Below, piece after piece: positions 41,023 to 49,146 of a stretch of 64,000 nucleotides of DNA (position 1 is its first letter; the number at the start of each line of letters is the position of its first letter). The position numbers and the translations under genes are program-made. Under the pieces are notes generated by a model that searched no databases, had not been told where the DNA came from, and saw nothing but the letters and a program-made list of their open reading frames with translations. Source of the DNA: PALSA-188 sp963720075 (GTDB lineage: Bacteria > Acidobacteriota > Terriglobia > Terriglobales > Acidobacteriaceae); assembly GCA_963720075.1 (NCBI GenBank), contig CAVREG010000019.1, positions 868,001 through 932,000 on the forward strand. The letters are read 5' to 3'.

Positions 41023-41829
41023 ATGAGCCTGATCAAGAAGCTATCCTTAGCCGTCGTGTGTGCGGTCGCCATCTCCTGCCTGCCGAACCGCGCAGCCGCG
41101 CAAGATAACCCCTCTAATCTGCCAGACAGTCCGTCGCACGCGGCTGAAAATCGAGAGGTTACCTGGCGCACTTTGCCAGGAGACTTTCTGCATGATCAAA
41201 AAGATATTTGGCTCCTGTTTCCCTCGCAACTCGCCCACGGACGCCACTGGGTTCCCACCCTTGCAATCGCGGGCACAACCGCAGCAATCGTCTTCGCCGA
41301 TCCCCATGTGATGCCATATTTCCGTGATCATTCCGGCAACTTCGACGATATAAACGACGTTTTCGACGCTCCTATCACCACAGGAGAAATCATCCTCTTG
41401 CCAGCCTCACTGCTGGTCGCTGGCTACGTTCGTCATGATCCATATGAAGTCAGCACGGCAATACTCGCGGGCGAAGCCTATGCCGACAGCGCTATCGTTG
41501 ACCTTGGGATAAAGGCGATCACTCGCAGAGAACGTCCTTCTGATGTTCCGCCGGGAGCGTCTTTCAACGATACGTTTTTTGCTGGCGGCAAGTCGCCCTT
41601 CAAGGGCAGCGCCTTCCCCTCCGGGCACGCCGCCGGAGCTTTTTCCGTGGCGACCGTAGTCGCCAGCCGCTATCGCACCCATCGCTGGGTTCCCTGGGCA
41701 GCGTACGGTTTCGCGACGCTCGTCAGCTTTTCTCGCGTAACCACCAGCGCGCATTTTCCGTCCGATGTGTTCCTTGGTGCGGCTCTCGGCTATACCATCA
41801 CACGTTACGAAGTCTTGCGGCCACAATGA
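41023..41829 (+). CDS. PAP2-family membrane phosphatase
   Basis: A 268-residue exported or membrane protein with signal peptide (LSLAVVCAVAISCLPNRAAA) and a type 2 phosphatidic acid phosphatase domain in the C-terminal half. The three family motifs are visible: KAITRRERPSD, FPSGHAAGAFS and SRVTTSAHFPSDVFLGA, including catalytic His in the second and third. It may dephosphorylate lipid phosphates such as undecaprenyl diphosphate at the periplasmic face. The stop overlaps the start of the next gene (ATGA), so the pair is coupled. Confidence 0.88.
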   Translation: MSLIKKLSLAVVCAVAISCLPNRAAAQDNPSNLPDSPSHAAENREVTWRTLPGDFLHDQKDIWLLFPSQLAHGRHWVPTLAIAGTTAAIVFADPHVMPYFRDHSGNFDDINDVFDAPITTGEIILLPASLLVAGYVRHDPYEVSTAILAGEAYADSAIVDLGIKAITRRERPSDVPPGASFNDTFFAGGKSPFKGSAFPSGHAAGAFSVATVVASRYRTHRWVPWAAYGFATLVSFSRVTTSAHFPSDVFLGAALGYTITRYEVLRPQ

Positions 41830-42293
41830 CAGTGCTACTTCTATGTTTTCTTATCGGCTGCGTCACCGGACTGCGCGCGATGATGGCGCCCGCCGTAGTG
41901 TGCTGGGGCGCCCATTTTGGCTGGCTAAATTTTGCGGGGACGAAACTTGCCTTCATCAACACTAAGGCGGCGCTGATTATCATTACACTGCTGGCCCTCG
42001 GCGAGCTGCTGGCGGATAAGCTGCCGGGAACACCCGCCCGCACGGTTCCCCTCGGCTTGATCCCGCGCATTGTCCTTGGTGGTTTGTGCGCTATCGCGCT
42101 GGCAATAAGCGTTGGCGGAAACTTTGTAGCTGCTGCAATCTTCGGCGTCGCTGGCGCCTTGGTGGGGACGTATGGCGGTTACAACGTTCGTCAAGCTCTG
42201 GTGTCACGCGCACATCTCCCAGACCTCGCCGTGGCCCTGGCTGAAGACGCAATCGCGGTCGCGGGTGCCTTCTTCATCGTTTCGCACGTCTAG
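41826..42293 (+). CDS. DUF4126-family membrane protein
   Basis: A 155-residue hydrophobic protein coupled to the PAP2 gene through ATGA. Helices: VLLLCFLIGCVTGLRAMMAP, ALIIITLLALGELLADKLP, RIVLGGLCAIALAISVGG and AAAIFGVAGALVGTYGGYNV, with TGLRAMMAPAVVCWGA and ELLADKLPGTPARTVPLGL as the conserved core of DUF4126. No function is known. The link to a lipid phosphatase suggests a membrane role. Confidence 0.82.
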   Translation: MTVLLLCFLIGCVTGLRAMMAPAVVCWGAHFGWLNFAGTKLAFINTKAALIIITLLALGELLADKLPGTPARTVPLGLIPRIVLGGLCAIALAISVGGNFVAAAIFGVAGALVGTYGGYNVRQALVSRAHLPDLAVALAEDAIAVAGAFFIVSHV

Positions 42294-42427
42294 CCCGAAC
42301 TGTTCTTCTCCACTCTCCGCATGTTCTTCTAATGTGCCGTAGCGAAGCCAAAATCGTTTTGTGGAGCCGCCCTCGTTGACGAACATCGGTTGCGATGGAT
42401 TCCAGATGCTAGAATTTGGAATCATCA

Positions 42428-45400
42428 ATGCCCATGCTGACCGGCTCTGAAATTCGGCGCAAATTTCTGGATTACTTCGTCCAGCGCGGACATAAAGAGG
42501 TCCACTCGTCCTCGCTCGTCCCCGCCAATGATCCAACGCTGCTTTTCACCAATGCGGGAATGAATCAATTCAAAGACGTATTCCTCGGGCTCGAAAAGCG
42601 AGACTACACACGGGCAACAAGCTCACAGAAATGCGTGCGCGCCGGCGGCAAACATAACGACCTCGAAAACGTCGGGTTCACCAATCGCCATCACACGTTT
42701 TTCGAGATGCTGGGAAATTTCAGCTTCGGAGACTACTTCAAAAAAGACGCGATCGCCTACGCGTGGGAATTGATCACGTCGCCCGAATGGTTCGTAATCC
42801 CCAAAGACAAACTCTACGTCACAATTTTCAACGGCGAAGGAGGTATGTCTCGCGATGCCGAAGCTTACGATTTGTGGCTCGGCCAAGGCGTGGCCAAAGA
42901 TCGGATTTTTGAGTTTGGATTGAAAGACAATTTCTGGCAGATGGGCGACACGGGTCCGTGCGGCCCTTGCAGTGAGATTCACTACGACATGGGACCGGCC
43001 GCGTCCGATCAGGGACACGCAGATTGCGCCTTCGGCTGTGATTGTGGGCGTTATGTGGAAATCTGGAACTTGGTCTTCATGCAGTTCGACCGCGATGTAT
43101 CAGGCAAGCTGAATCCGCTGCCGAAGCCTTCGATTGATACCGGGATGGGTTTGGAGCGGCTGACGGCGGTGTTGCAGGGAGTGGTCTCGAATTACGATAC
43201 GGATTTATTTGTGCCGCTGATCAAGCGAGCGGCTGAGCTGACTGGAACTTCTCTTAAGAAGGAACTGGACAAAGAAGCGCATACCAAATCTGCAGCGTCA
43301 TTGCGAGTGATTTCGGATCACTCACGGGCGGCGACGTTTTTGATTTCGGATGGAGTGCTGCCGGCGAATGATGGGCGCGGGTATGTGCTACGGAAAATCA
43401 TTCGGAGGGCGATCACGCATGGGAGAAAGCTAGGCCAAACGAAGCCGTTCTTGCATCAGATGGTTTTTGCCGTGCAGGGTCTCATGTTGGATGCGTACCC
43501 GGAGCTTAACGAGAGCTCAGACCGAAGCGCAAGGGTTATAAAAGCAGAGGAGCGACAATTTATCCGAGTCTTGGAAATTGGTAATCAGCGTTTAGCCAGT
43601 GAACTGGACAACGCGATTTACTTGGCAGCACTCAGGCAGTTTAGCGATGAGCATGCCATAGGCCTTACCGAGGAGGAAATGTGGCGGCGCGCTGGTTCTT
43701 ATGCTGACACCCTCGTCGAGTTGCAATCGCAAGTTACTGACAGTGATTTTGAATGGCAGTTGGCCGCTAACTCAATTTGCCGTTCCACCAGTCAACCGCC
43801 AACTCATGATGAAGTTTTGGAATTTATTCAAATGATTCTAGGGAGAAGGATTCAGGCAAAGCTTCTTGGAAATATTGCTTTCCGTTTGTATGAGACCTAC
43901 GGCCTGCCTCTAGACTTCATGATGGACGCGGCTCGAGATCTAGGTGTTGGTTTTGATCTTGAAGGGTTTGAACAAGCTAGAACCGAAGAGCAGGTTCGCG
44001 CCCGTGCATCCTGGAAAGGCGCGGCCAAACAGACCGCCAACCCGGCCTATCAACAACTCCCGAAATCTGAATTCGAAGGCTACCGCCAAACTCGTTCCTA
44101 CAACTGCGACGTACTCGCCATCATCAAGAACGGCCAGGGCACACAAGAACTTCATCCCGGAGAAGAAGGCGAGGTCATCCTCGACCACACCCCCTTTTAT
44201 GCGGAATCTGGTGGGCAGGTTGGCGATCGCGGATGGCTCTACTCAGACGATCACAACACGATTATGGCCGAGGTCAAAGGCTGCTATTACCCGGTGCAGG
44301 GCGTCCGTGCGCATCAGGTTGTAATGAAATCCCCACCCAACGAAACTCACGTTGGGCGGGCCACCCGAGGCGCGGAAGGACGGGGCACTCTCCGGGTAGG
44401 CGATAAAGTTGACGCCGTCGTCAACATCGACATCCGTCAATCAACGATGCGCAATCACACCGCGACGCATCTCCTGCAAGCCGGGCTGCGCGAAGTTCTC
44501 GGCAAGCACGTCAAGCAAGCTGGATCGCTGGTTGCGCCGAATCATCTGCGTTTCGACTTTTCGCACTTCACTAGCGTTGCCGACGAAGAATTGCAGGACA
44601 TCGAAAATCTCATCAACAAAGAAGTCTTGCGTAATCAAAAAGTCGAAGTCATTCCCGATGTTCCCATTGACGTCGCGATTAACGAATACAAAGCCATGGC
44701 GCTCTTCGGTGAAAAATATGGCGACCGGGTTCGCGTCATCAAGATTGGCGATTTCTCCACCGAACTCTGCGGAGGCACGCACACGGAAGCCACCGGCGAA
44801 ATCGGTCTCATCAAAGTTTTGAAAGAAGGAAGCGTGTCGTCGGGCATTCGCCGCATCGAAGCCGTCACCGGCGAAGGCTCTCTGCATCATTTTCAAAAAG
44901 ACCATCAACTGGAAAGTGTAGTGGCCAGCTTCGTAGGACCCACCCATTCGCAAACAACGCGAAAGGATGGGGCACCCCCAGGGCAGGAGGCTATTGCATC
45001 TCCAGCTGAGGCACTCAAAGCTGAGCTGGACAAAAAAGATTCTGAGATCAAGAGGCTGCAACGCGAACTTGATCAGGCGCGGATGAAGTCGGCATCCTCC
45101 ACCGTCGCCTCCGCAGCCGAAAACGTCAAGGAAGTACGCGGCGTTAAAGTTCTAGCGCATCGCGTTGACAATCTCGAACGCCAGCAGATGCGCACCCTGG
45201 TGGACCAACTCCGCGACAAGCTCGGCTCTGGCGTAGTAGTTCTCGGATCGGCAACAAATGGAAACGTCGCGCTGATCGTGAGCGTGACCAAAGATCTCAC
45301 AGGCAAGTTGCAGGCGGGCAAAATTATTGGGCCAGTGGCGCAAAAAGTCGGGGGCAAAGGGGGTGGCCGTCCCGACATGGCCGAAGCCGGCGGCAACAAT

Positions 45401-45463
45401 CCTCAAGAACTGAACGCGGCACTGGGAGACAGCTACGCAGTCGTGGAATCGCTGCTAAAATGA
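42428..45463 (+). CDS. alaS: Alanyl-tRNA synthetase with three insertions
   Basis: Class II enzyme that charges tRNA-Ala and edits mis-charged Ser/Gly. The 1011-residue product is much longer than the usual ~870-900. The aminoacylation core is intact: TGSEIRRKFLDYFVQRGHKE, PTLLFTNAGMNQFKDVFLG and CGPCSEIHYDMGP. The editing core has HTATHLLQAGLREVLGKHVK, and the Zn His/Cys segment is CGGTHTEATGEIGLI. A C-Ala domain with GGGRPDMAEAGG ends it. Extra material: about residues 394-478 (unusual, no recognised homology, AT-richer), about 634-655 and about 835-860. The last two contain palindromes like dispersed repeats. ATG at 42428 fits the family start; TTG at 42416 would add four residues. Confidence 0.93.
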   Translation: MPMLTGSEIRRKFLDYFVQRGHKEVHSSSLVPANDPTLLFTNAGMNQFKDVFLGLEKRDYTRATSSQKCVRAGGKHNDLENVGFTNRHHTFFEMLGNFSFGDYFKKDAIAYAWELITSPEWFVIPKDKLYVTIFNGEGGMSRDAEAYDLWLGQGVAKDRIFEFGLKDNFWQMGDTGPCGPCSEIHYDMGPAASDQGHADCAFGCDCGRYVEIWNLVFMQFDRDVSGKLNPLPKPSIDTGMGLERLTAVLQGVVSNYDTDLFVPLIKRAAELTGTSLKKELDKEAHTKSAASLRVISDHSRAATFLISDGVLPANDGRGYVLRKIIRRAITHGRKLGQTKPFLHQMVFAVQGLMLDAYPELNESSDRSARVIKAEERQFIRVLEIGNQRLASELDNAIYLAALRQFSDEHAIGLTEEEMWRRAGSYADTLVELQSQVTDSDFEWQLAANSICRSTSQPPTHDEVLEFIQMILGRRIQAKLLGNIAFRLYETYGLPLDFMMDAARDLGVGFDLEGFEQARTEEQVRARASWKGAAKQTANPAYQQLPKSEFEGYRQTRSYNCDVLAIIKNGQGTQELHPGEEGEVILDHTPFYAESGGQVGDRGWLYSDDHNTIMAEVKGCYYPVQGVRAHQVVMKSPPNETHVGRATRGAEGRGTLRVGDKVDAVVNIDIRQSTMRNHTATHLLQAGLREVLGKHVKQAGSLVAPNHLRFDFSHFTSVADEELQDIENLINKEVLRNQKVEVIPDVPIDVAINEYKAMALFGEKYGDRVRVIKIGDFSTELCGGTHTEATGEIGLIKVLKEGSVSSGIRRIEAVTGEGSLHHFQKDHQLESVVASFVGPTHSQTTRKDGAPPGQEAIASPAEALKAELDKKDSEIKRLQRELDQARMKSASSTVASAAENVKEVRGVKVLAHRVDNLERQQMRTLVDQLRDKLGSGVVVLGSATNGNVALIVSVTKDLTGKLQAGKIIGPVAQKVGGKGGGRPDMAEAGGNNPQELNAALGDSYAVVESLLK
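44332..44395. repeat. Palindromic repeat embedded in alaS (first)
   Basis: CCCAACG (44336-44342) and CGTTGGG (44350-44356) form a perfect hairpin with a 7-base loop, followed by CGGGCCACCCG. It keeps the alaS frame and encodes a segment (PPNETHVGRATRGAEGRGT) foreign to the family. Confidence 0.5.
44935..44985. repeat. Palindromic repeat embedded in alaS (second)
   Basis: CCCATTCGC (44943-44951), a 7-base loop and GCGAAAGGATGGGG (44959-44972) form a hairpin with a bulge. The inserted text, PTHSQTTRKDGAPPGQEA, lies between the editing domain and the coiled linker of alaS. Confidence 0.5.
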
Positions 45464-45467
45464 GCGC

Positions 45468-45547
45468 ATTTCCGGCGGCACGACATGCAGTCGTGTCGCG
45501 ATGATCGCTGAATCTACTTTCGGCGCGGCTGGAAGTCGGCCCTTCTC
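45468..45547. repeat. Fold-back repeat after alaS
   Basis: GGCACGAC-ATGCA-GTCGTGTC forms a hairpin five to ten bases after the alaS stop, and CGGCTGGAAGTCGGCCCTT closes the element. Same family as the acc-operon copies. It may also serve as a terminator. Confidence 0.6.
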
Positions 45548-45574
45548 AGTGGACCTTCCAGGAGGAGTTTTCTC

Positions 45575-45937
45575 GTGGATGAACGCATCCGATTCATCGA
45601 ACATCGCGGCAAGCCGATTCTGGTCGTTGATTTGAGCCATTGCAGCGCGGACCACATCCTCACTCTGCTCGAAGAATTCCGCGACAAAGTTACAAGCCAA
45701 CCCCCGGACTCATTGTTAATCCTGGCCGATTTCACGGATGCAGATTTCGACAAATCAGTGATTACTCGGATGAAGGAACTTCTGGTACTGGATCGTCCCT
45801 ATGTGAAACACGCTGCGTGGGTGGGAACGAAAAGTCTGCCGCACGTGTACTACGAAAATTTCAAGAGCTTTTCCAAGAGAGACCTCCCCTCATTCGACAC
45901 TCGAGAAGAAGCGCTGGATTGGTTGGTAAAAGAGTAG
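45575..45937 (+). CDS. SpoIIAA/STAS-like small protein
   Basis: A 120-residue alpha/beta protein of the SpoIIAA-like (DUF4180/STAS-related) type: MDERIRFIEHRGKPILVVDL, LLILADFTDADFDKSVITRM and AAWVGTKSLPHVYYENFKSF, ending TREEALDWLVKE. These small proteins often occur near signalling genes; the partner is unknown here. The start is GTG at 45575, with AGGAGG (45560-45565) nine bases upstream. No neighbour gives a clear context. Confidence 0.7.
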   Translation: MDERIRFIEHRGKPILVVDLSHCSADHILTLLEEFRDKVTSQPPDSLLILADFTDADFDKSVITRMKELLVLDRPYVKHAAWVGTKSLPHVYYENFKSFSKRDLPSFDTREEALDWLVKE

Positions 45938-46045
45938 CAAGGACTCGACGTCTTCTGATGATTCCGAGACTCCAACAGGCAAGGGTTGCCGATTCAGTCG
46001 GAACATTTAGCTTAAGAATCTCGTACATTAGACTGGGCAGCAAAA

Positions 46046-46240
46046 ATGCGGATCTTCCTTATAACGCTCGCGGCTTCAACGGGTATATCAATCATGCTTT
46101 GGGAGTTTGGCCTCGCCGGCAAGATTTGGCCGGAGCATCCGTTTTTTGCCACGCTCGCAATCGCCATCGCATGCGGCATAGCAATTCAGTTGCTTCTAAC
46201 CCGTGACGCCAGTGCGAGAGACCGCGGCAACTCTCGATAG
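46046..46240 (+). CDS. Small two-helix membrane protein
   Basis: A 64-residue protein with two hydrophobic helices (MRIFLITLAASTGISIMLWE, FFATLAIAIACGIAIQLLL) and a charged C-tail RDASARDRGNSR. It begins ATG 46046; no strong ribosome-binding site is visible. Not recognised. It lies between the SpoIIAA-like gene and the convergent Rieske gene, so it may be a real small membrane protein or a chance frame. Confidence 0.4.
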   Translation: MRIFLITLAASTGISIMLWEFGLAGKIWPEHPFFATLAIAIACGIAIQLLLTRDASARDRGNSR

Positions 46241-46283
46241 CAATCTTGAAATCAACCGGCGTGTCGGAGACTTCCCAAGCCGC

Positions 46284-47399
46284 CTAGCTTCTCCACTTCA
46301 ACGTCACAGGCCCTGCCATTGGATGTTTCATCTGACCGCCATTTCGAGAAGCTTCTAAATGAGCCGCCTTCAGTTGGAAGTACCATTTTGCGGGACGGTC
46401 GGCATCGTCAATCAACATCAGGTGCGGATTGTGCTTCAATCCCTCGGATTGGTCTTCCATTGTCCGGCGGTCTTGCTCCACAAACTTGGCAAAAACAAAT
46501 TTCAACAATCCCGCACTGAACGGCACCCATCGAAAAATATTCCAAGCCGCCACCACATCAATTCGGCAATGGCGGCGAGTGATGGGGGTAACGGTCGTCA
46601 GCGAAGAGAACCAATACTTCCCTGCCCGGATCGTTTCCAGCCGCAGATTCGGTAAAACGAAATCAATCGTCGTGGTGATCGAGTCGGCATCAGCGTACAA
46701 CCGCAGCAATTTGTAAGGAGCGCTGTTCGAGCTTGGCGTGTGCGCGTTCATGCGAAATCCGTTGGGAATCGGCTCGAAGTTCTTTTGTTTTTCGTGAATG
46801 CTGTGGCGGCTGCGCCACCACCAGGCCTGATGGACGAATGGTCCGTGAGCAGGGTCCATCAAGCCGATGATGCCGTGATCAACGCTGCACGGAAGTTCGG
46901 CGGACAAGTATGCCGTCTTGTAAGGTTCGGAAAAGATCGGGACTCTCGGAGCGTCAAAAGTCGTCTCAGCAGCCTTGGTGAAACCTGCTCCTGATGGAGC
47001 GGGCTCGGGAATAAAAACCCAGATGAAATCATCGTGCTCTTCGCAGTCGTGGCTGCCAGCATAGATGCGATCTACGCGTAACTTCTGATCGTCGGTCAGC
47101 GACGGGATGAGCTGGCATTGTCCCGTGTGCGCATCGAACCTCCAGCCATGGTAGCTGCATTCGACTTGTTGACCGTCGAATCTACCGCACGAAAGCGGCA
47201 TCCCGCGGTGCGGGCAAGCGTCACGCAACGCAAACGGAATTCCTTTCGCATCCCGCCCAATGACGAGCGGAATCTCAAGCAGCATGGTCTTCGACAATCT
47301 ATTTCGCGGGACCTGATCGCTGGCCGCGGCTCGATACCAGAAGCCGAACAACATCGCAGAATTGGGCGCTTCGCCCGGTGGCGCGTCAATTGAGCTCAT
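46284..47399 (-). CDS. Rieske non-heme iron oxygenase
   Basis: A 371-residue aromatic-ring-hydroxylating-type oxygenase alpha subunit. The Rieske [2Fe-2S] ligands are Cys62-His64 (ACPHRGMPL) and Cys81-His84 (ECSYHGWRFD). The mononuclear iron site is DPAHGPFVH (a D-x2-H-x4-H pattern), about residues 182-190. Resembles the pheophorbide-oxygenase/vanillate-demethylase branch. No reductase or ferredoxin partner is adjacent, so it may use a shared reductase. The substrate is unknown. Transcribed divergently from the ammonium-transporter pair. Confidence 0.83.
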   Translation of the reverse strand: MSSIDAPPGEAPNSAMLFGFWYRAAASDQVPRNRLSKTMLLEIPLVIGRDAKGIPFALRDACPHRGMPLSCGRFDGQQVECSYHGWRFDAHTGQCQLIPSLTDDQKLRVDRIYAGSHDCEEHDDFIWVFIPEPAPSGAGFTKAAETTFDAPRVPIFSEPYKTAYLSAELPCSVDHGIIGLMDPAHGPFVHQAWWWRSRHSIHEKQKNFEPIPNGFRMNAHTPSSNSAPYKLLRLYADADSITTTIDFVLPNLRLETIRAGKYWFSSLTTVTPITRRHCRIDVVAAWNIFRWVPFSAGLLKFVFAKFVEQDRRTMEDQSEGLKHNPHLMLIDDADRPAKWYFQLKAAHLEASRNGGQMKHPMAGPVTLKWRS

Positions 47400-47496
47400 G
47401 GGAATGTCGCCAGCCTACCATAATGGCTGATCGTCTCCGCTCGCCATGATGCGCTGCTAAATTGACACACGGGCAACGAAGTTTCCTATTGCAGGG

Positions 47497-47514
47497 ACAA
47501 TACATTTATATTGT
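47497..47514. promoter_or_regulatory. Palindrome upstream of the amt pair
   Basis: ACAATA (47497-47502), six bases, TATTGT (47509-47514): a perfect 18-bp palindrome 45 bases before the small gene at 47560. A TTGACA (47462-47467) with a weak CCTATT 17 bases on (47485-47490) could be the promoter, placing the palindrome near the start point like an operator. Confidence 0.35.
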
Positions 47515-47559
47515 GATGTTCATTCTTAGAACAGGTGAAGTTCGCACGAAGGCTCTTCC

Positions 47560-47739
47560 ATGAAGCTTGCGGGATTTCTTCTCTTGTTGGCGGGTTGGGC
47601 GCTGGTGCTGGCTGCGCTGGCACTTTTAGGATCGGCTTCAGCAAGAACGGCTTTTGTGCTTTCGGGCATAGGCGTGGAAGTTGTCGGCATGGTTCTTGTG
47701 GTTCGCTCCCATGTGCCGGTGCAGGAGGATCGAGGGTGA
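47560..47739 (+). CDS. Small two-helix membrane protein coupled to amt
   Basis: A 59-residue protein, MKLAGFLLLLAGWALVLAAL followed by ALLGSASARTAF and VLSGIGVEVVGMVLVVRS, with two hydrophobic helices and a short polar tail ending VPVQEDRG. Its TGA overlaps the GTG start of the ammonium-transporter gene (GTGA), which strongly suggests translational coupling. Codon use and context make it a real gene despite its size. It is not a GlnK-type regulator. Unknown function, perhaps an accessory subunit of the transporter. Confidence 0.65.
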   Translation: MKLAGFLLLLAGWALVLAALALLGSASARTAFVLSGIGVEVVGMVLVVRSHVPVQEDRG

Positions 47740-49085
47740 CTCTTTCTCCAACGGCACTCATTATTCCCGCACTTTCCGAAATGACCGCGGGAGTCTGCTT
47801 TTTCCTCATTCTTCTTGTCCCGTTCGCCTCAGTCGGACTCGCGCTGATTAATACTGGTCTCGGCAGATCGCGAAGCGCCGCACATTCCATGATGAGTTCG
47901 CTCATGGCCATCGCCGTGGCGGCCCTCGTTTACTTTGTCTTCGGCTTTTCCTGGCAGGGATTCGCCGGAGCACCGCACCACGCCGTCATTATTGGCGGCA
48001 GGGCATCGGATTGGCTTGCGGACCAGCCATTCTTCATGCGCGGATTGGAATTCAATGGCTCGTATCCTTCGCTCGTCGCTTTGTTTCAGTTATTTACAGT
48101 TGGCCTCGCAGCCTTGATTCCGCTTGGCGCAGGTGCTGATCGCTGGCGCTTGGGCGCGATCTGCGCTTCGTCGGCGTTATTGTCGGGCGTCACCTATCCA
48201 TTATTCGCCCATTGGATTTGGAGTGATGGATGGATGGCACAGCTCGGCGTGAATTATGGGCTTGGCCGCGGCTTTCTTGACTCTGGCGGATCAAGCTCCA
48301 TTCAAGTTGTTGGTGGCCTCACCGCGCTTTCGCTTGCATGGATACTCGGCCCCCGCCGCGGAAAGTATTCGGCGGAAGGAATGCCTGCTGCGGTTCCAGG
48401 CCACAACGCTGTTCTAGTAATTCTGGGATGCCTGCTCGCAACCGTAGGATGGTGCGGTCTCAATTCGGCAGGAGCAATATTATTCACACATGCCGAGGCG
48501 GCAAGGTGCGTCCTCGTCACCGTGAATACGTTGCTGGCCGCGGTATCGGCCGGCCTTGCCGCAGCAGCCATCACGCACGTTCGATTTCGCAAGCCGGACG
48601 CCTCGCTCACCGCAAATGGATGGATCGGCGGATTGGTGGCCAGCAGCGCCGCCGGTGCTTTCGTCAAGCCCGCAGCAGCAGTTATGATCGGAATAATTGC
48701 AGGTGCCCTGGTCACATTTTCGGTCGAGTGGTTTGAATTCGAGTTGAAGGTGGATGATCCTAGCGGGGCAATTTCCGTACATGCCGTAGCTGGCATCTGG
48801 GGAATATTGGCCGTAGGAATTCTAGCCCGATTTCCGGTCGAACCGACACTTCCAGGAAATCTTCCGGGATCTGATTCGGGGCAATGGCTGGCGCAACTAA
48901 TCGGAATCGCAACCCTCATCGGATTCGTATTGCCCCTCACATATGGCCTCAACTGGCTGCTGAATCGCGTTTATCCGCAGAGAGTTGATATAGAGGGCGA
49001 GAGGCAAGGGATGGACTTACATGAACTGGGAGCTGATGCCTATCCCGACTTCGTTACGCATGCGGATGAATTTATCCAGCGATAG
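47736..49085 (+). CDS. amt: Ammonium transporter (Amt family)
   Basis: A 449-residue channel protein with about eleven helices. Amt motifs are present but loose: FGFSWQGFAGAPHHAVIIGG, SIQVVGGLTALSLAWILGPR, VILGCLLATVGWCGLNSAGA and, near the end, DPSGAISVHAVAGIWGILAV, with the conserved His of the pore in ISVHAVAGIWG. GTG at 47736 has AGGAGG at 47723-47728, seven bases upstream. An upstream in-frame start at 47535 is rejected because that segment overlaps the small membrane gene. A divergent Amt-like family; ammonium transport is the most likely role. No glnK neighbour. Confidence 0.85.
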   Translation: MTLSPTALIIPALSEMTAGVCFFLILLVPFASVGLALINTGLGRSRSAAHSMMSSLMAIAVAALVYFVFGFSWQGFAGAPHHAVIIGGRASDWLADQPFFMRGLEFNGSYPSLVALFQLFTVGLAALIPLGAGADRWRLGAICASSALLSGVTYPLFAHWIWSDGWMAQLGVNYGLGRGFLDSGGSSSIQVVGGLTALSLAWILGPRRGKYSAEGMPAAVPGHNAVLVILGCLLATVGWCGLNSAGAILFTHAEAARCVLVTVNTLLAAVSAGLAAAAITHVRFRKPDASLTANGWIGGLVASSAAGAFVKPAAAVMIGIIAGALVTFSVEWFEFELKVDDPSGAISVHAVAGIWGILAVGILARFPVEPTLPGNLPGSDSGQWLAQLIGIATLIGFVLPLTYGLNWLLNRVYPQRVDIEGERQGMDLHELGADAYPDFVTHADEFIQR

Positions 49086-49131
49086 ATAAAAGCAGATTCC
49101 TCGCCGATGGCCCGGCTCGGAATGACAAATT
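49084..49131. repeat. Dispersed AAAGCAGATTCC repeat after amt
   Basis: AAAAGCAGATTCCTCGCCGA and CGGCTCGGAATGACAAATT match the second element at 35231 and 36092. It starts within the last codon or two of amt. Confidence 0.55.
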
Positions 49132-49146
49132 AGGCTTATTAGTTGC

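Noticed and set aside
47535..47735. N-terminal extension of amt
   Set aside because: The Cys/Gly-rich text is a shadow of the 59-residue membrane gene; GTG 47736 with AGGAGG is a better start.
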